64,000 nt of DNA from Actinomucor elegans (GCA_026027325.1 JAMSLZ010000004.1:2728001-2792000), one strand, 5' to 3'. Numbered from the stretch's first letter, positions 12,413 to 25,109 are shown. The notes: generated by a model from the sequence alone, not told the origin. Translations and numbers: made by a program.

Positions 12413-15400
12413 AACAGACTTTTGATTGCAGTAGATTCCTTGTAGTATTTGGCCCTTGTCCTTTACGGATGTCCAAATTGAGACTATACATATACACACA
12501 TATCTTCAGACGGAGTAAATCGGTCGTCTTGCTAGTGTTTAGTCGGTTACGTCTATATCTCGATCGCATCCATTGGAGTAATTACTAGACGCAAGGGAGT
12601 AGATATGCAAGTTATTTACCTCGTTTTCTTGGTTGATACAAACTTGCAGTCATGTTTGTTATGGGTTCTATTAAAGGGGCGAGTTGTATTGACGCTGTTA
12701 GATATCTCATCAACCGATATACATATATACAAGTGCATTTTTATGAGCAAGGCGTCTGCATGCTTTTATTTTGTATTATATGCGGATCACCCTCTAAAGA
12801 TATTTCAATTTTTAACAAACGAGAAGATTCCGAAGCATTCGTTTATAAGATGTATTTCAGGGACACATGCTTCTCGAGTGCATATCCGTCCATTTATTGG
12901 TTACTTGTGATTGAATTTGTTGATCCATAGTATTCTCGACAAGAAGTCCCTCAAACCAAATAACCACTGATAAGTAAACGATCCATTAAACCAATATTTG
13001 GAAATTTTGGATATATACGTATGTACCCTCATGTCCTTTGTGATGATTATACCCTGAGTAATATAAACCAAAACAATAATAGGTTTAGCGACTATGAATT
13101 TTGCACGTTTTTACCTTTTGAAGTGCCGTTTTTCCTTACGATTTCTCTTCAAAGTTGCACCATTCAAAAGAGTTTTTTTTTTGTTTTTGTTTTCTGCAGT
13201 TTGTATAATTGTGAAGGAGGAGCGCTTGAATTTATCATTCTCTAGGTCATGATTTGTACGTGTTCTCATAAAACATTGATCCCTGGGCCACAAGAATGAA
13301 CAATTATTATTGACAGTAGCACTAATTACTCATTGGTCTGCAGCCTTTGAATGCTGTTATGCTGCTGCTACTGTTGCTCAAAAATTCGTTTGATGTTTAC
13401 ATCAATCAGTGATACGGTATAAATACCTTAATAAGCCATGCTGGATAACTCTAGGATTTAAAAATTTTAGGACTTGTATGCTGATTTGGTGGGCAGCATT
13501 GGCTTGTTCTGAATTCATCGATTAGTCTCTGGTAGTCTCTTGATACCCAACATTGGAAGCAAATCATTTATCCATAATCAAAACAAGGTTTACACTAAAA
13601 CATTCTCGTAGTTTTATGTAGCTTTAATTAATATTAACACAGAATAGTTGGATAAATAAAAATAAAAATTGCATGTATATCAATCAATAAAAATTTCCTT
13701 TTACATACGGTTTTTATACAGAGACAATAATACTATCAATTGATAAGCTATTAACACCCAAAGACGAAATTACTTGTTGGGCTTCATCTAGTTGCTAGTT
13801 GAACTTTTAGCCGCTTTACGGATGCGATGTTGGAACATTCAATGCTTTTTCAACAGGAAAAGCTATTAGTACTCAAGCCATTTCTGAGCATTCGAAGCGA
13901 ATTATTATATTCAGTATTATAGACAAGAAACTTGATTTAGTATTGATTATTGACAAGCTGTCCTAAGGGTAACAAATCGCTTGTATCTATTTTACATCGT
14001 GTTACTGGATATTGCATCAGCTATGTCGTGTTGAGATCCGTCGTATTTAAAAATAGCAAAAACGGTTAGTTAGGTTAATAAAATTGCCACAAGCGAAAAA
14101 AGAATAGCGCATAATTCAATGAGGGTAAATGTATTTTTTAAAAATAAATAAGATAGATTCAATTAGTATTACAAAGTACATCCATCTATTTGTCACTTGG
14201 TAGACTAAGGTATGCATTTTAATTTTCACATACTGAGCCAAAAAAAAAAAAAATTATTACTTAAAGGAGCGCTAATATTTTATTGGCTATCTATGTGTAA
14301 AATTAGTCCCTATTCACCCAACAGAGTGATTCAAGGTAAAATCCTCAAAATTATGAAATCACATTTATTCTTATTAAAAAGTAAGGGAAACTTTTTGAGA
14401 CTTGCAGTATACATAGAATAGCATTAGCATGCTTTAATGAGTACAATGCTATACCGATATCCTGACGTAAAAATGTTCCAGAGAACTCCGAAGATGAAAC
14501 ATGTTTACACTCTCAAAGGAAGGTTTTCTTTGAAGGACCAATGAAATGCGCAATATATGAAAGAGGATATAGGGATTTACAACTTGGGTAATTTTTCTAG
14601 ATGATACCTTGTGTTTGTTATCATGTATGTTATGATTCTTTATTTTTTGGGTATAGTATTTTGATTTTTTTTTTTTTTTTTTTTCATGTTACGTTGTTTA
14701 AACTCCCGTCTGTTCGGAATTAGCATTATGGGTGATTTAACGCGTGAGATTTCGGTCAATCTCGGTGAAATGTCGCATCTGATGAGCTCTTCATATTCAG
14801 AATGAGCTGCTGCATCTGATAACAACCCTGCTTGAGTTGAGTATACTAAATTATTTTATACTTGTTCGTGAACTGACCAAACGGATTGATCGCGTACATA
14901 AACCTCAAAGCGAGCACATTTTCTAGAAGCTCACCAATTTCCCACCCAATTCAATTTCTGTACATCGGAAACTGACGGTGTGTATCTTAGAAAGTCTACT
15001 CGGTATTAATTGCAGAGTTTGGAAATGATTTGTCAGTGCTTGGTCATACGCTTGGATAATTGCTATATATAAATGAATGCCCGAAACTGTCAAAGCACTG
15101 GGAGCACAATAATCTAAACATAGGCGAAAAGACAATACTTTAATTAAAGACAAGGTTCTTTATCGGTTGATAATTGTATTTTTTTTAGAGTGATCTGTGT
15201 GCATTTGATCGATTTAATTGCTTAAAATGCGCAGAGCCCTGGTCGTTTAGCGAATAAATAAAAACTCCTCTTTCTATGCATGCATAAGCTTAAAATCACC
15301 CGCGCTTCCGATCATTCAGAAGAGATCAGCTTCTTAAACTGTCAGGATCAACAAGGATCAACACGGTAGTTTTTTTAAAAGATCGCTTACCTTATTCAAC

Positions 15401-15525
15401 AATTCATCCCGGAAATTGGTGCTACTGGGAGAATGTGTAACTTTTTTTCATGGTCAAAGTAACATATTCGGCGCGGAAATACAGGCAAGAAGATTACGAA
15501 AAAAAAAAAATTTATTTGGTTCTAG
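12413..15525. other. 3.1-kb gene-free stretch
   Basis: No supported gene. Several frames of 60-100 codons (for example 12605-12930) are overlapping, low-complexity readings without domains. Poly-A and poly-T runs lie near 14239-14252 and 14667-14685. A copy of the dispersed repeat lies at about 14747-14820. Confidence 0.55.
14747..14820. repeat. dispersed repeat copy
   Basis: Reads GAGATTTCGGTCAATCTCGG, TGTCGCATCTGATGAGC and CATATTCAGAATGAGCTGCT followed by GCATCTGAT. Order and wording match the family core also seen at 8.3, 22.4, 28.7, 56.6 and 60.0 kb. Confidence 0.6.
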
Positions 15526-16318
15526 CTACTCTTGGTCTTGAAGGTGAATCTTAAGTTTTCTATTACGGCAATACGCTTTGGGCGGTGCTTGCTCCTCATT
15601 CAGCGAACTATAATAATAGCTGGTAGTTTCATCCTCTATAGTAGCTACAGATGTATCAGAATCCGTGGAAGTGGATGAGGCCAATGAAGAATTGCTTAGT
15701 GACACGTTGCTGTATATGGCAGCATAAGTAGGAATATCTGTTAGCACAGCTGGAATAGGCTTTGTTATACAAGGAGAAGTGGATTGTTTGAATCGATAAT
15801 AAGCATTAGATAAATCGGTAGGAGATATTAAAACATGGTAATTCTACTAATTGATTAATATACGCCTACACGATACTGATCGTACTTACCATCAACGAAA
15901 GAAGCTGCTTCTCCATCAGATTGATCTCTGAAAGAGTGAAATAAGCCGCATATTTAGCCCAATGTTTGTTTTTGGGTGAAGTGTCATGCAATGCCTTTGA
16001 AGTGACAATCAATGTAGCTAAAAAGATACGGTGGGATGTGCATGGCATGCCTTTTGCAATATTGGCCAGTGTTTGTTGCAATCTATGTAGAAATACCAAT
16101 GATCCAAGTAATGTGCCCGTACGAACAGAAGAACGTTTGACCAGGAAACCAATAAAAGAAGCCAAAGGAGGTAATACACCATACTTGCCATCCATCGCCG
16201 AACAAGGAATGACCAATGCAGCTTGATCAGATACATGTGATAGTAATTCTGAACTGACAGGCTTACGGATCAAGTCCTGTATATCTTTGAGATAGTTCAT
16301 TATTATTTGTTTCTTCAA
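15526..16318 (-). CDS. Pcl1/Pho80-type cyclin
   Basis: Two exons (15890-16318 and 15526-15843) around a 46-nt intron give 248 codons. The cyclin box is complete. It has LPPLASFIGFLVKRSSVRTG, LLGSLVFLHRLQQTL, CTSHRIFLATLIVTSKALHD, SPKNKHWAKYAAYF and INLMEKQLLSLMNYHVLIS, the last joined across the splice. The SPKNKHWAKY wording is typical of Pcl1/2/9-like cyclins that partner the Pho85 kinase in cell-cycle, polarity and nutrient control. The tail after the box is rich in Ser and Thr, fitting a regulatory or degradation region. A second Met seven codons in (MNYLKDIQ) is an alternative start. The gene lies 126 bp downstream of the WC-2-like gene on the same strand. Confidence 0.85.
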
Positions 16319-16444
16319 GTAACAAAGAATTGAATATTGTAAAAGCTTGTTTATTTAAACATTGGTATATAGCCTCGGTAAAGGTGAATTAAAGCGAGGA
16401 CCTATTCCCGGAGACACTGCTTTGTTTTTCGTTTCAGTTCATTT

Positions 16445-17503
16445 TTAAATCTTTTTATTCTTTTTCGCCCAACGAAGCCCACATGCATTGCAGAGACTGT
16501 CTTGGATAGTTAATACACTGTTTTATAGCGACTAATAATAAAAACTTACGTTTTTGGCCCATGTGGACCTTTTCGCCATTCAGGAGAAGCGGTCGTTCCA
16601 CAGTCAGTACATACAAAATCGTTGAATCCTCGGTGCTTCTTCTATTATATGGATCAGTAAGTTGTTTAATCAAGCAATTATTCTACTCACTCTTCTCTTC
16701 CACTTCTCCTTTCGTAGTTCTGTTGAGCACATCAAAGGAGTTTCGTTATTTGTTTCTTCTGTAGATGCAACTGAAGGTGTATTATATCCATTATAAGTGT
16801 TGAGGCTTTCTGTCGTTGGGTGAAATATATTTAAACTGCTGCAACTTGATGGTCGTCGCGGTGATGTTTGAGGGCTACTGGTTGGTATTAACAGGGAGTT
16901 ATCGATCAATGGTTGAGAATAATAAGGTAGGAATTGGCGTTGATCTAAGGGCGGATATTGTTGAACTAGTTCATTCAGATGCTTCTTTAATCGATCGTTT
17001 TCCATTTTTAACTCCAAGAAAGAATCCAATAAACCGTTGCTCTTTGATAAATAAGGCTGTGCAATAGCAAAGAAGGCTTGGTCGCGAGCGTCTTGCTTTG
17101 GTTGACCAATGGATTCCAATAATAAATAACTGTTGTCTTTGCATCGAATTCTATAGTGTACTTTGATGCGTGACATTGAACTAAACGCGAGACGAAAGTT
17201 GTGTATGAATAAATCCAAATCGTCAATATGAAGAAAATCGGTCAACGATCTTCCTACCAGTTCTTGGGGGTGATAGCCCGTAAGTTCGATAGATGACTCT
17301 GAACAATAAAGGACTTTGCCGGTAGGTGATAGGACATGAAGTAGACCTGTAATGTCTTGCAATACGCGCTCAGACCAGTTTTCGGCAGGTTCAGTGTAAA
17401 GTGGGTAATTGCTTGGGAACTGTTGCATTGATCTATAGCTATCATGAGATGTTACTGAATCAAGTAGAGTGGGGTGACGTACTATTAAATTAGTGGCTAT
17501 CAT
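16445..17503 (-). CDS. WC-2-like PAS/GATA zinc-finger transcription factor
   Basis: Three exons (16691-17503, 16550-16641 and 16445-16496) give 318 codons, and the reading frame closes exactly. One PAS domain lies at about residues 45-150 ([49 protein letters not shown]). A short coiled stretch ([20 protein letters not shown]) follows, then a low-complexity linker. The basic and GATA zinc-finger region is restored by splicing: [32 protein letters not shown] and, across the last intron, [12 protein letters not shown]. This CX2C-X18-CX2C finger near the C-terminus is the White Collar-2 arrangement. The LOV photochemical Cys motif (GRNCRFLQ type) is absent, so the protein is probably not itself a flavin photoreceptor. 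It would act with a WC-1-type partner to bind GATC/GATA sites in light-responsive promoters. Mucorales carry several wc-2 paralogues; which one this is cannot be said. Confidence 0.88.
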
Positions 17504-18399
17504 ACATAAGTTGTCAAATTAAAGAAAAGATCGCCTTTTATGGAAATGAAGAAAAGTGAAGATAAAAGAAGAAAGAAGCAGAAAGAAAAGCAATATTCTT
17601 ATTTATATTCAAATGTACTTTTTTTCAGGTACGCATCCAAAAACCCGGAGCTAAATAATAAATTAGGGCATGACCTTCCGATGCTGTCATTACCAACTCC
17701 TTTTCATATCAAAAATGACGTATTTTTTCATGGCGTCACTGTCTAAAACTGGATACTGCAGCCCCTATTATTACAATCGTCATTCTTAGGAGGCAAATCC
17801 AACTCTTTTTGTGTAAATATTTCATTTCCCAGTTTAACTGATGGAATATTTAAGCTTTTTTTTTGCTAGAATGTTCATCTTAATTGTACAAAAACAGTAT
17901 AGTCTCATTATGTAAAAACTTGATTTCATAAGCATCATCATCGTCATCGTCATCATCATTGACTCGCCACAAATTACCCTGTTATATGCACTGTGTTATC
18001 ATAATTTTATATGTGCACGCGTGTCTTTGCCAACTTATTACGCATGTATTACCTTGCCCTGAACCACTCTACAAGAGGGCGGGCAAGACTGCTATTAAAA
18101 AAATAGAGAGAAAAAAAATACTACACTTTTACAACGACATCATATTCGTATATCTTTTACACTTTTTGTCTATAACATTTAATTATGAATCTATTATAAT
18201 AAAATATCAAGCTTGAAGTTGTTAAAAAAAAACAGCAGTTTCAATATCAATATATTTTATATCAAGCACTTACCAAGAACTATATATCATCATAAAAAAA
18301 GAAGAAGTAAATAAATTGAAAAGAAAGAAGCAAGCTTCTTTAGTTTGGCCTCAAATTTATAATGTTTTTTTTTCTTCTCCTTGTTTAGATTAGCGCCCC

Positions 18400-18534
18400 T
18401 ATAATGACGTATGAGGGGCAACATATTCAATTTCCGCCGAAACCTGTATTCGCCTTTAACTACCATCAATAGATGATAGATCAGCGTAAATAAAAGAAAA
18501 AAAAAAACAAAAAAAAAGTCCATTAAAACGCTAC

Positions 18535-18577
<43 letters not shown>

Positions 18578-20000
18578 AAAGAGTCATTAGTATTTCTCAG
18601 TTTCTTGTCGACCTGCAACATTTGTTTATGCTCATATCCAGGGCAGCCATTTCATTGGCCAAACATCATTTACTTGTGTTCGCTTCTGGTTGATGTTAAT
18701 TGCGATATACCTATATTATAGTTTTCTCATCTAAGATTTCACACGTTGGTTTACATTTATATTGAATGCCATTAAGTGGTATCGGATCTTTGTCGATTTG
18801 CACATGTATTTGTACTTGTATCCAGAGCAATTAATCCGCACTCCGACAATTTAAAATTGTAGTTCGAGAGTAAATTACGTCAATATAAATCTGAGTTCTC
18901 TTACCTATTTTGCCCCTCAGATTGACGTAAGTTTATTGTTACCTTGTCGATCTACGCCTGCATTTGTTCTCGTAACCAAAGCCATCGATTCACAATCAGG
19001 TTATATTCGCCTGTAAATATACCTATAGTTACAGATTAATATAAAAATACGTCCTTTGAGGTAATCATGTTCCCTTTTATATTCCTTCTGAGAGCCATAG
19101 ATGGTTCTCGGCCGTTTGTCGGTCCAGACTCGCATTTATACTTGCATTCAGGGCAATGACGTCAATCTCCTGCAGGCATCGTATGTTTGCCTCTACCTAC
19201 TGTCATTCACTGCACACCTACATGAAAGTGGGTTCATCAAACAGGTCTATCTCATTCGACAATTTGCCTGATATTTATGAATATTTCTCAATTCCTTATT
19301 AGTCTGAAGACATATTTGTCAATTGACAAGACTTTCCAGGGCTATCAAATCAATTCAAATCCACCATCATTGCTGTTCAGTTATAATCATCTCTGTATAC
19401 AATTACTGAATATGGAATGGCATGAGCATCAGTTTGTTGGGAAAAAAAGAGCGCTTTGTATCTTATAATATGACTGAGAGTTATAGGCATTTTTCGATTT
19501 TTTGTTGATCTGCGTATCCCGCCCAAAAATATAATCTCCGAGCACCAGCACTTGCCTCAAACTGCAACATATGGTGAAACGTCAATATGGAAATGAGCTT
19601 ATTAAGCCTTTCAGGTAACCTATGTTCATTATTGACCTGGACGCGTAATTTTGAAAACTTTCAAGTGTGTTCAGAATAATCAAATTCATTTTCACCAGCT
19701 TATATCTGCCATTAATTACAGCCAATAGTTGTGTATTAGTATAAAAGTTGGCTCATTAAAAAAAGCACATTCACGTCTGTGTTTTGACCGAGATTCTCGA
19801 AAGTTGCTTAGTTGCCTGTTAAACTATACATGTATTTGTATTCTTATTCAAGAAAATTAATTCATTCTACGAACATCAACCTATACTCATCACTAAATAC
19901 TGCCAATAACTATATATCAACATAAAAACTAGTTTATAAAAACAACTGTCGTTGATTGTATGATTGCCTATTAGTTCTTTGTTGGTGTATAAGAGATATT
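18400..20000. repeat. array of diverged tandem repeats, period about 130-200 bp
   Basis: A motif of the form TTGTCGATCTGC..CATTTGTATTTGTATCCAGGGCAAT recurs in one orientation near 18606, 18791, 18945, 19117, 19317, 19503, 19632 and 19812, possibly also 19979. Each copy is followed at variable distance by a second block like TATTCGCC..TAACTACC..CAATA and then TATATCA..ATAAAA. Spacings read as about 185, 154, 172, 200, 186, 129, 180 and 167 bp. The units are strongly diverged, so this was seen by eye rather than as identical repeats. Confidence 0.5.
18539..18571. repeat. (TA)n microsatellite
   Basis: An uninterrupted run of about 16 TA dinucleotides directly left of the first unit of the tandem array. 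Confidence 0.9.
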
Positions 20001-20600
20001 GATTTCACCGTGTTAACTAAAACTAATCATATAGCTGTATAGTAGCAGTCTCTAGCAATTGCTACCAATATTATATAACTAAAAAAAGAAAAAAAAAGTT
20101 TATAACAAGTGTTGAATTCTGTTTTTTTTTCTTCAACCATCACTCATTTATCTCGGGCACCCGATAAAGTATAATGATTTGAAAGACATCAGTATAATCA
20201 GCCACTGGCCAATGAATTGAGCATGCTACTGTAGCTCTTCACTAGGTATAAATCAATGTCAATGGGAGAGAGGGGTACTCTAGTCCATCCCTGCTTGCGC
20301 ATTCCCTCTTTTTTAATTAAAAGGAAGGTTTTACACTATTATAGTCTCGTTTACAGAGGTTATTTAAGCATAGTGTTTCTGTATATTTGAATCCGGAACA
20401 GTAATCTCTATTAGTTTGTCAAGTGGGCTAGATTACGCCAACCTCTATTATATATATATATGTATATCTGTACGCTGTACATATAACTCCTCTTTCTTAT
20501 TTATATAATACATAATCATTGTCTCAAGCTATAGACAATAAATAGATGCATATAGAGCCGGTATATATGCCTCTTTTTCTTCTCTCTCTTTTTTTAAAAA

Positions 20601-21452
20601 ATGATAGAAGAAGTGGATTCGAATGCTTGGCCAAGCTGTCGCGACAAGGCCCCCAAAGAAAGACTCAATATTGTAGAATTCTATCATAAAGTATTATGGA
20701 CAAGTCAGCAACAATCATACTGTAGCGATATAAATCAAAAGAGACGGGTTCAGTTCTCACCAAATCCACCAGATATCTATGAATACGAGCCGGAATATAA
20801 CCGTGGACTGCTACCAAAATACTTCAAAAAGAAAAAATTCCAATATCATCTTGGTGATGAGCATTATCCGCATAATATCATTCACACTCAACACCACCAT
20901 ACTGTTTGTTCTAACAAAGCACCTGTTAAACAATTGACGAAGCCTCGATCTTTGAGCGATTTTAGGCCGATACCAAACCAACAATTCAATAGACAAGAAA
21001 AACAGCATTCATCAGAATATGATTTGACTTCTCCACCCAATTTAAGCATGATTTTTACACCGCCTACTACAAACTGTACTCCTATCCTAATAGAATCTGC
21101 AGTATCTACAGTGCCAACCAATAACGATTATTCTAATAGCAACGATCCATTGGCGCCCTACCCCGGATATTCAAACCAAGAAGAAGAAGATAATAGTACA
21201 AGGCTGAAACAGTCGCACTACAAAGCCTTTCGAAAAAAACTTGTGAGTAGTTTGCGAAATAGCGAAACTTCTCTGCTCATAAAAAAGAGCGACGAGCAGC
21301 TGCCTGAGGCTGCTGATTTCAAGAGTGATAGTGGTCATACAGCACGAAAGTTTATCCATTGCACATTACAAAAACTCAAATACTCATCCAGATCGATAAT
21401 CCAACGGAGGACTTCTGTAGTCACCCTACGCAAAAAGTTATCATTTTTATAG
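20601..21452 (+). CDS. uncharacterised 283-residue protein with an RVxF-type motif
   Basis: A single-exon frame of 283 codons, preceded by a TATATATA region and a long pyrimidine tract, as for an active fungal promoter. I do not recognise the family. Residues 48-62 read RRVQFSPNPPDIYEYE. The RVQF part fits the docking consensus for protein phosphatase 1, and such RVxF-S-PP-YEY blocks are seen in fungal proteins of unknown role. The middle is His-, Gln- and Ser-rich and probably disordered. The last 60 residues are basic (SLRNSETSLLIKKS and later KLKYSSRSIIQRRTS). No membrane segment or signal peptide is visible. PP1 binding is an inference from one short motif. Confidence 0.65.
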   Translation: MIEEVDSNAWPSCRDKAPKERLNIVEFYHKVLWTSQQQSYCSDINQKRRVQFSPNPPDIYEYEPEYNRGLLPKYFKKKKFQYHLGDEHYPHNIIHTQHHHTVCSNKAPVKQLTKPRSLSDFRPIPNQQFNRQEKQHSSEYDLTSPPNLSMIFTPPTTNCTPILIESAVSTVPTNNDYSNSNDPLAPYPGYSNQEEEDNSTRLKQSHYKAFRKKLVSSLRNSETSLLIKKSDEQLPEAADFKSDSGHTARKFIHCTLQKLKYSSRSIIQRRTSVVTLRKKLSFL

Positions 21453-22859
21453 GTGCATAAAACACCCTTAACCTTGTTCAGAAATAAAATGTATATATAT
21501 ATATTATTCCTTGTTCAATTTCGGATATACTCTGGAAAAAAAAAAACTTGTAATTAATTTTTACGCAAAGAGTGTTTGATACTAAAATATGTAGTTACGT
21601 ATGAGTAATTAAGAAGGAAACCCATACATACCAAGTAGTTGCATTCATATATGCGTTGGTTTACTGATTTGTTGACATTTTATACATAAAAAGCTCAAAA
21701 TTTCGTATAAAAGTTTAGAATGGAATGGTTACTTCTCAATAAAGTTACATTGCGCCTATGCATGGCCTATATAGCTTACCTACATGGATTAAACGTTTTT
21801 CTGGACCAAAAATGCTTTATTTAACTATATAAATATAGAGTTTATTTCCGTTACTATATATGCGTTTTATTATACACCTATATATTCCTATAGATTTTAT
21901 AATGGGCGTTTGTATCGCTTTTTTTTTATTGTTATACAATGATATATAGGAGTTATCTTGGTTGAACATGAATTTACAATGATCGACGTCAATTAGCCGA
22001 GAGCCAATTTCATTGGTCAATAGCAATTGAAATTGAATCCATCATATTATGCTCGTACATAAATCCATGATCATTATTCAATATATATAGATGAACAAAT
22101 AGCCAAGTAAAGAAATTGAAACCAAGGAAATGTGTGTTCCAGATTATATTTTATTGGAAACAAGAACAGTTCTATCTGTAAGTGAATATAAAAATAAAAG
22201 TACACAGCTCCAGCAGTTTGCCGTCTCTTGGCCTTAAGAATAAGAATGTATATTTTATATTCTCGTGATATTTGAGTTCCTCTGCAATAATTTATCAAGT
22301 TTTAAAAGCTCAAATATACCTTCGTCGTTGTTTATATTATCATTTCAGTTTTAGGGTATGAGATTTTTAACTACTGGGTTTGTGAAATTATGGTATACAA
22401 AATTAGCGCAACACTTAATCAACGTAAGAGATCTTGGTTGATTAAAGTGCAATATCGCATCTGATGGGGAGCTTGTGCTCGAACTAATCTCTTGCGCCTT
22501 TGGAGATTCCAAATCAGCTCATAGGCTTCAGCGTTACCCAATATATCATTCGTAAACTTTAGTGTATATGATGGAATGCGTATGATTGTAGGCAACCATT
22601 AAAACAATAATATCTGTATAATATTATTTTTTTTCTCAGTTAATGGCCCTAGCAGATGCAATAATCCATTTAAAACAAGTAGTGGTTATTAGCGCGATAT
22701 TAAGCCAAAGTACCTCAAGGAATATAAAGATGTTAAAGATGGCTCAATGTCTTTTATTTGTTTGCTGTTCTGCGCATCGAGGCTTAACCAAGAACCGGGC
22801 AACGCAAGTTAAAGAATAAAGCGTATGACGCGGTAATGTACAAGATTAAAACTAGACTA
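21453..22859. other. gene-free stretch
   Basis: No supported gene. It has AT-rich DNA with several TATATA runs. A weak copy of the dispersed repeat lies at about 22429-22490 (GAGATCTTGGTTGATTAAAG, then ATATCGCATCTGATGGGGAG). Confidence 0.5.
22429..22490. repeat. weak dispersed repeat copy
   Basis: Shares the order GATCTTGGT, CAATATCGCATCTGAT and TGTGCTCGAACTAA with the family core. It is more diverged than the copies at 8.3 and 56.6 kb. Confidence 0.4.
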
Positions 22860-22879
22860 GGTTAACCATGAATGTTTAC

Positions 22880-25109
22880 AGAAAAGAACAGAACAGACTT
22901 TACTAGACATGATGATTGATATCCTTAAAAATGGGAGTCACAACAGAGAGCTAGGAAAAGAGCGGTTCATCGATAGCATTTTGAAAGTGTGTTTTTTAGA
23001 CATTCGCCAACAACATAAGAACTATATCTACAAAGGTTCAGAATTTTGTTAATACCGAACATTGTACAAGCTCAATGAGTACAAACCTATCCTTGCATCG
23101 TTTACATCAACTGCAGACCACACAGGTTTAAAGATAATCTCTTTCTAGACCATGATCTTGGAACAGCAGCAAAAAAACAGATCAAGTTCGAGGACCTAAT
23201 TACAAGAAAAATTCTTTTATTTTGTGGCGCGTAAAAACGCCATTTTTTTTAAGACATAGTTTATCATGTACATAATTTATATGTCTTCGAGAGTTAGTCC
23301 AGGAATTGTCTTGTAATTAACGATATCGTAATCAATCGACAAGGTTTTTATAGCATTGTATGCACCACTAGACTTTATGTATACGGTGTTAGTACATGTT
23401 GTGTCTACCAACAATTAATGAGTATCCGAAAGGGGATCAAATTTTATACCAAACTTTTGCTGTAGGTCCGAGACAATTGACGGGTTATGACTTGTTCTAG
23501 ATCTAGGTTGTCTCGAGCCTGTGTGACTAAGATTTTGTCCTGGATTTTACTTTCAATATCTCCCTGTTTTTGCCCATGAGAATTAAAAGCAGATACTTTC
23601 TTTAGCTTCTCCCAAAAGAGAGCGTGTACTTTTTGCCCAAAACAAATGGATCAAAACAGGTCCAAGCTTTAAGAGTATCCTAGATCGAAGCATATATCTT
23701 TGGTATTTGATATTGTACTTGTATTAGTTATATGTTTAATGATTCCTTTGCTCTTTCTTTTCATTCTTTGTAATACTTGAAAGATATGATATATGACCAA
23801 AATAAATCGCTTAACATGAACTTATGAGTACTTACTTTCGGATATTTCTGAAACTAGAAAGAGTCAAGAAGAAACAGGAAAACGATTCTCCTAATACGGC
23901 AAAGATAGTACATTTAGTATACAATAAACATAGTAAATACATTACCCGAAAGAGGATACTTGAACTTCTTCTGCTTCAATTGCTGATCTGGGGTTACAAC
24001 TCTTTATTTTTGGCTGGATTAAATTGTGCTTTGTCCATAGTGCTACTGGTACATGTTGGTACAACTTGGTTGCATTAGACGGTTTGATTGGTCTAGAACT
24101 GCACCGCCAAAGTAAGAGCAACTCCAATCCTTTCGTATATAGTACAGTAATACTGTCCTGTTAAGTTATTATAAATGCTAACTAATTTGATAGCTTTTTT
24201 CTTGCATAAATGTCTTTTTACGACAGCATAGATGTCATTTCCAATATTCGGGATTTATTAGCGGAACAAGTGCTGATGTCAGCCTTGGTGGATGGTCTAA
24301 TTATAATAGAAGAACAGCTTTCCTTGTTGGCCCTGCAGGTGCGCTCAATAGTGTATCTACAAGGTATTCCAATACACAAGGAGGGCTTAAATCTGTTAGC
24401 AATACGCATCCTTTGAAAGCCACCAGGTTTATTGCCGCACATGCAGCTTGGTTTTATCTTGTTTCAATTCTTGTATTCAAAGACGCCTGGCTAAGGCCTA
24501 CGTTTATTGCATTGATGATTCTAGCCCGGCTTCTACTGTGGCGTTCTTGGAAACATAGTGAAACTCAATTCAAGTTTAATCCGGATACATGGGACATCGG
24601 GCAAAGATCTGTTTATTAGCCAGAAACCACGACGGCTATCCAGAGATTCAACAGCTGATAAAATAAATAGCTGGACTAGCTGTTAACAACTCTGTTATTT
24701 AAAAAAAAACATTTGTTCATGTCTTTGAAGCTAAAAAGAAGCATCTCAACCTCCGGCGCAGGAACAGGATCTATTAGATTGGTGGGATCCTCTTTCACAA
24801 AATGCCATGTGTCCTAAGCTTCAAGTTCATAAAAGCTTGTGTTTATTAGCTTGTATCTATAAGCTCATGGGAGATGAAAGACTTGTTTATCATTTTCAGT
24901 ACGCAAACACCTTAGAACGACTCACTCTGGCGCAAGGTGTTGAAACAGATTTTACTAAACCAGATAAACTTGTCATTGCCTATGGTCCTCTTGAAATAAG
25001 CGTGTCTCAAACATTGGCAACTTTACCCGATAACCAGTGGATGTACAAAGATGGTTCTAGCCTGACTTTTCTCTCGTTTGAGCAACCGGTTTCGACAAGC
25101 ATGAATTAA
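22880..25109. pseudogene. field of coding-like ORF fragments, probable decayed gene(s) or element
   Basis: Several short frames with protein-like composition follow one another without forming a readable gene. On the plus strand, 22.88-23.05 kb encodes a 57-residue frame with TEQTLLDMMIDILKNGSHN and DSILKVCFLDIRQQHKNYIY, ending in a stop. On the minus strand, about 23.45-23.66 kb gives a frame with ALFWEKLKKVSAFNSHGQKQ and ARDNLDLEQVITRQLSRTY. From 24.19 to 24.62 kb a plus frame runs ADVSLGGWSNYNRRTAFLVG, then WFYLVSILVFKDAWLRP and LLLWRSWKHSETQFKF, with one or two possible membrane segments. At 24.73-25.11 kb another frame includes PKLQVHKSLCLLACIYKLMG. I do not recognise any of these. The last two could be exons of a live but unknown gene. 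Confidence 0.35.

Larger units (their letters stand above)
17504..20600. other. 3.1-kb gene-free stretch containing a tandem repeat array
   Basis: No supported gene. It contains a (TA)n microsatellite at about 18539-18571 and, to its right, a series of diverged repeat units described separately. The last 150 bp, rich in TATATA and pyrimidines, is the promoter region of the gene at 20601. Confidence 0.55.

Noticed and set aside
12605..12930. Two overlapping plus-strand frames of 92-101 codons after ATG5.
   Set aside because: They overlap in different frames, are rich in chance hydrophobic residues and match nothing; neither shows splice-linked continuation.
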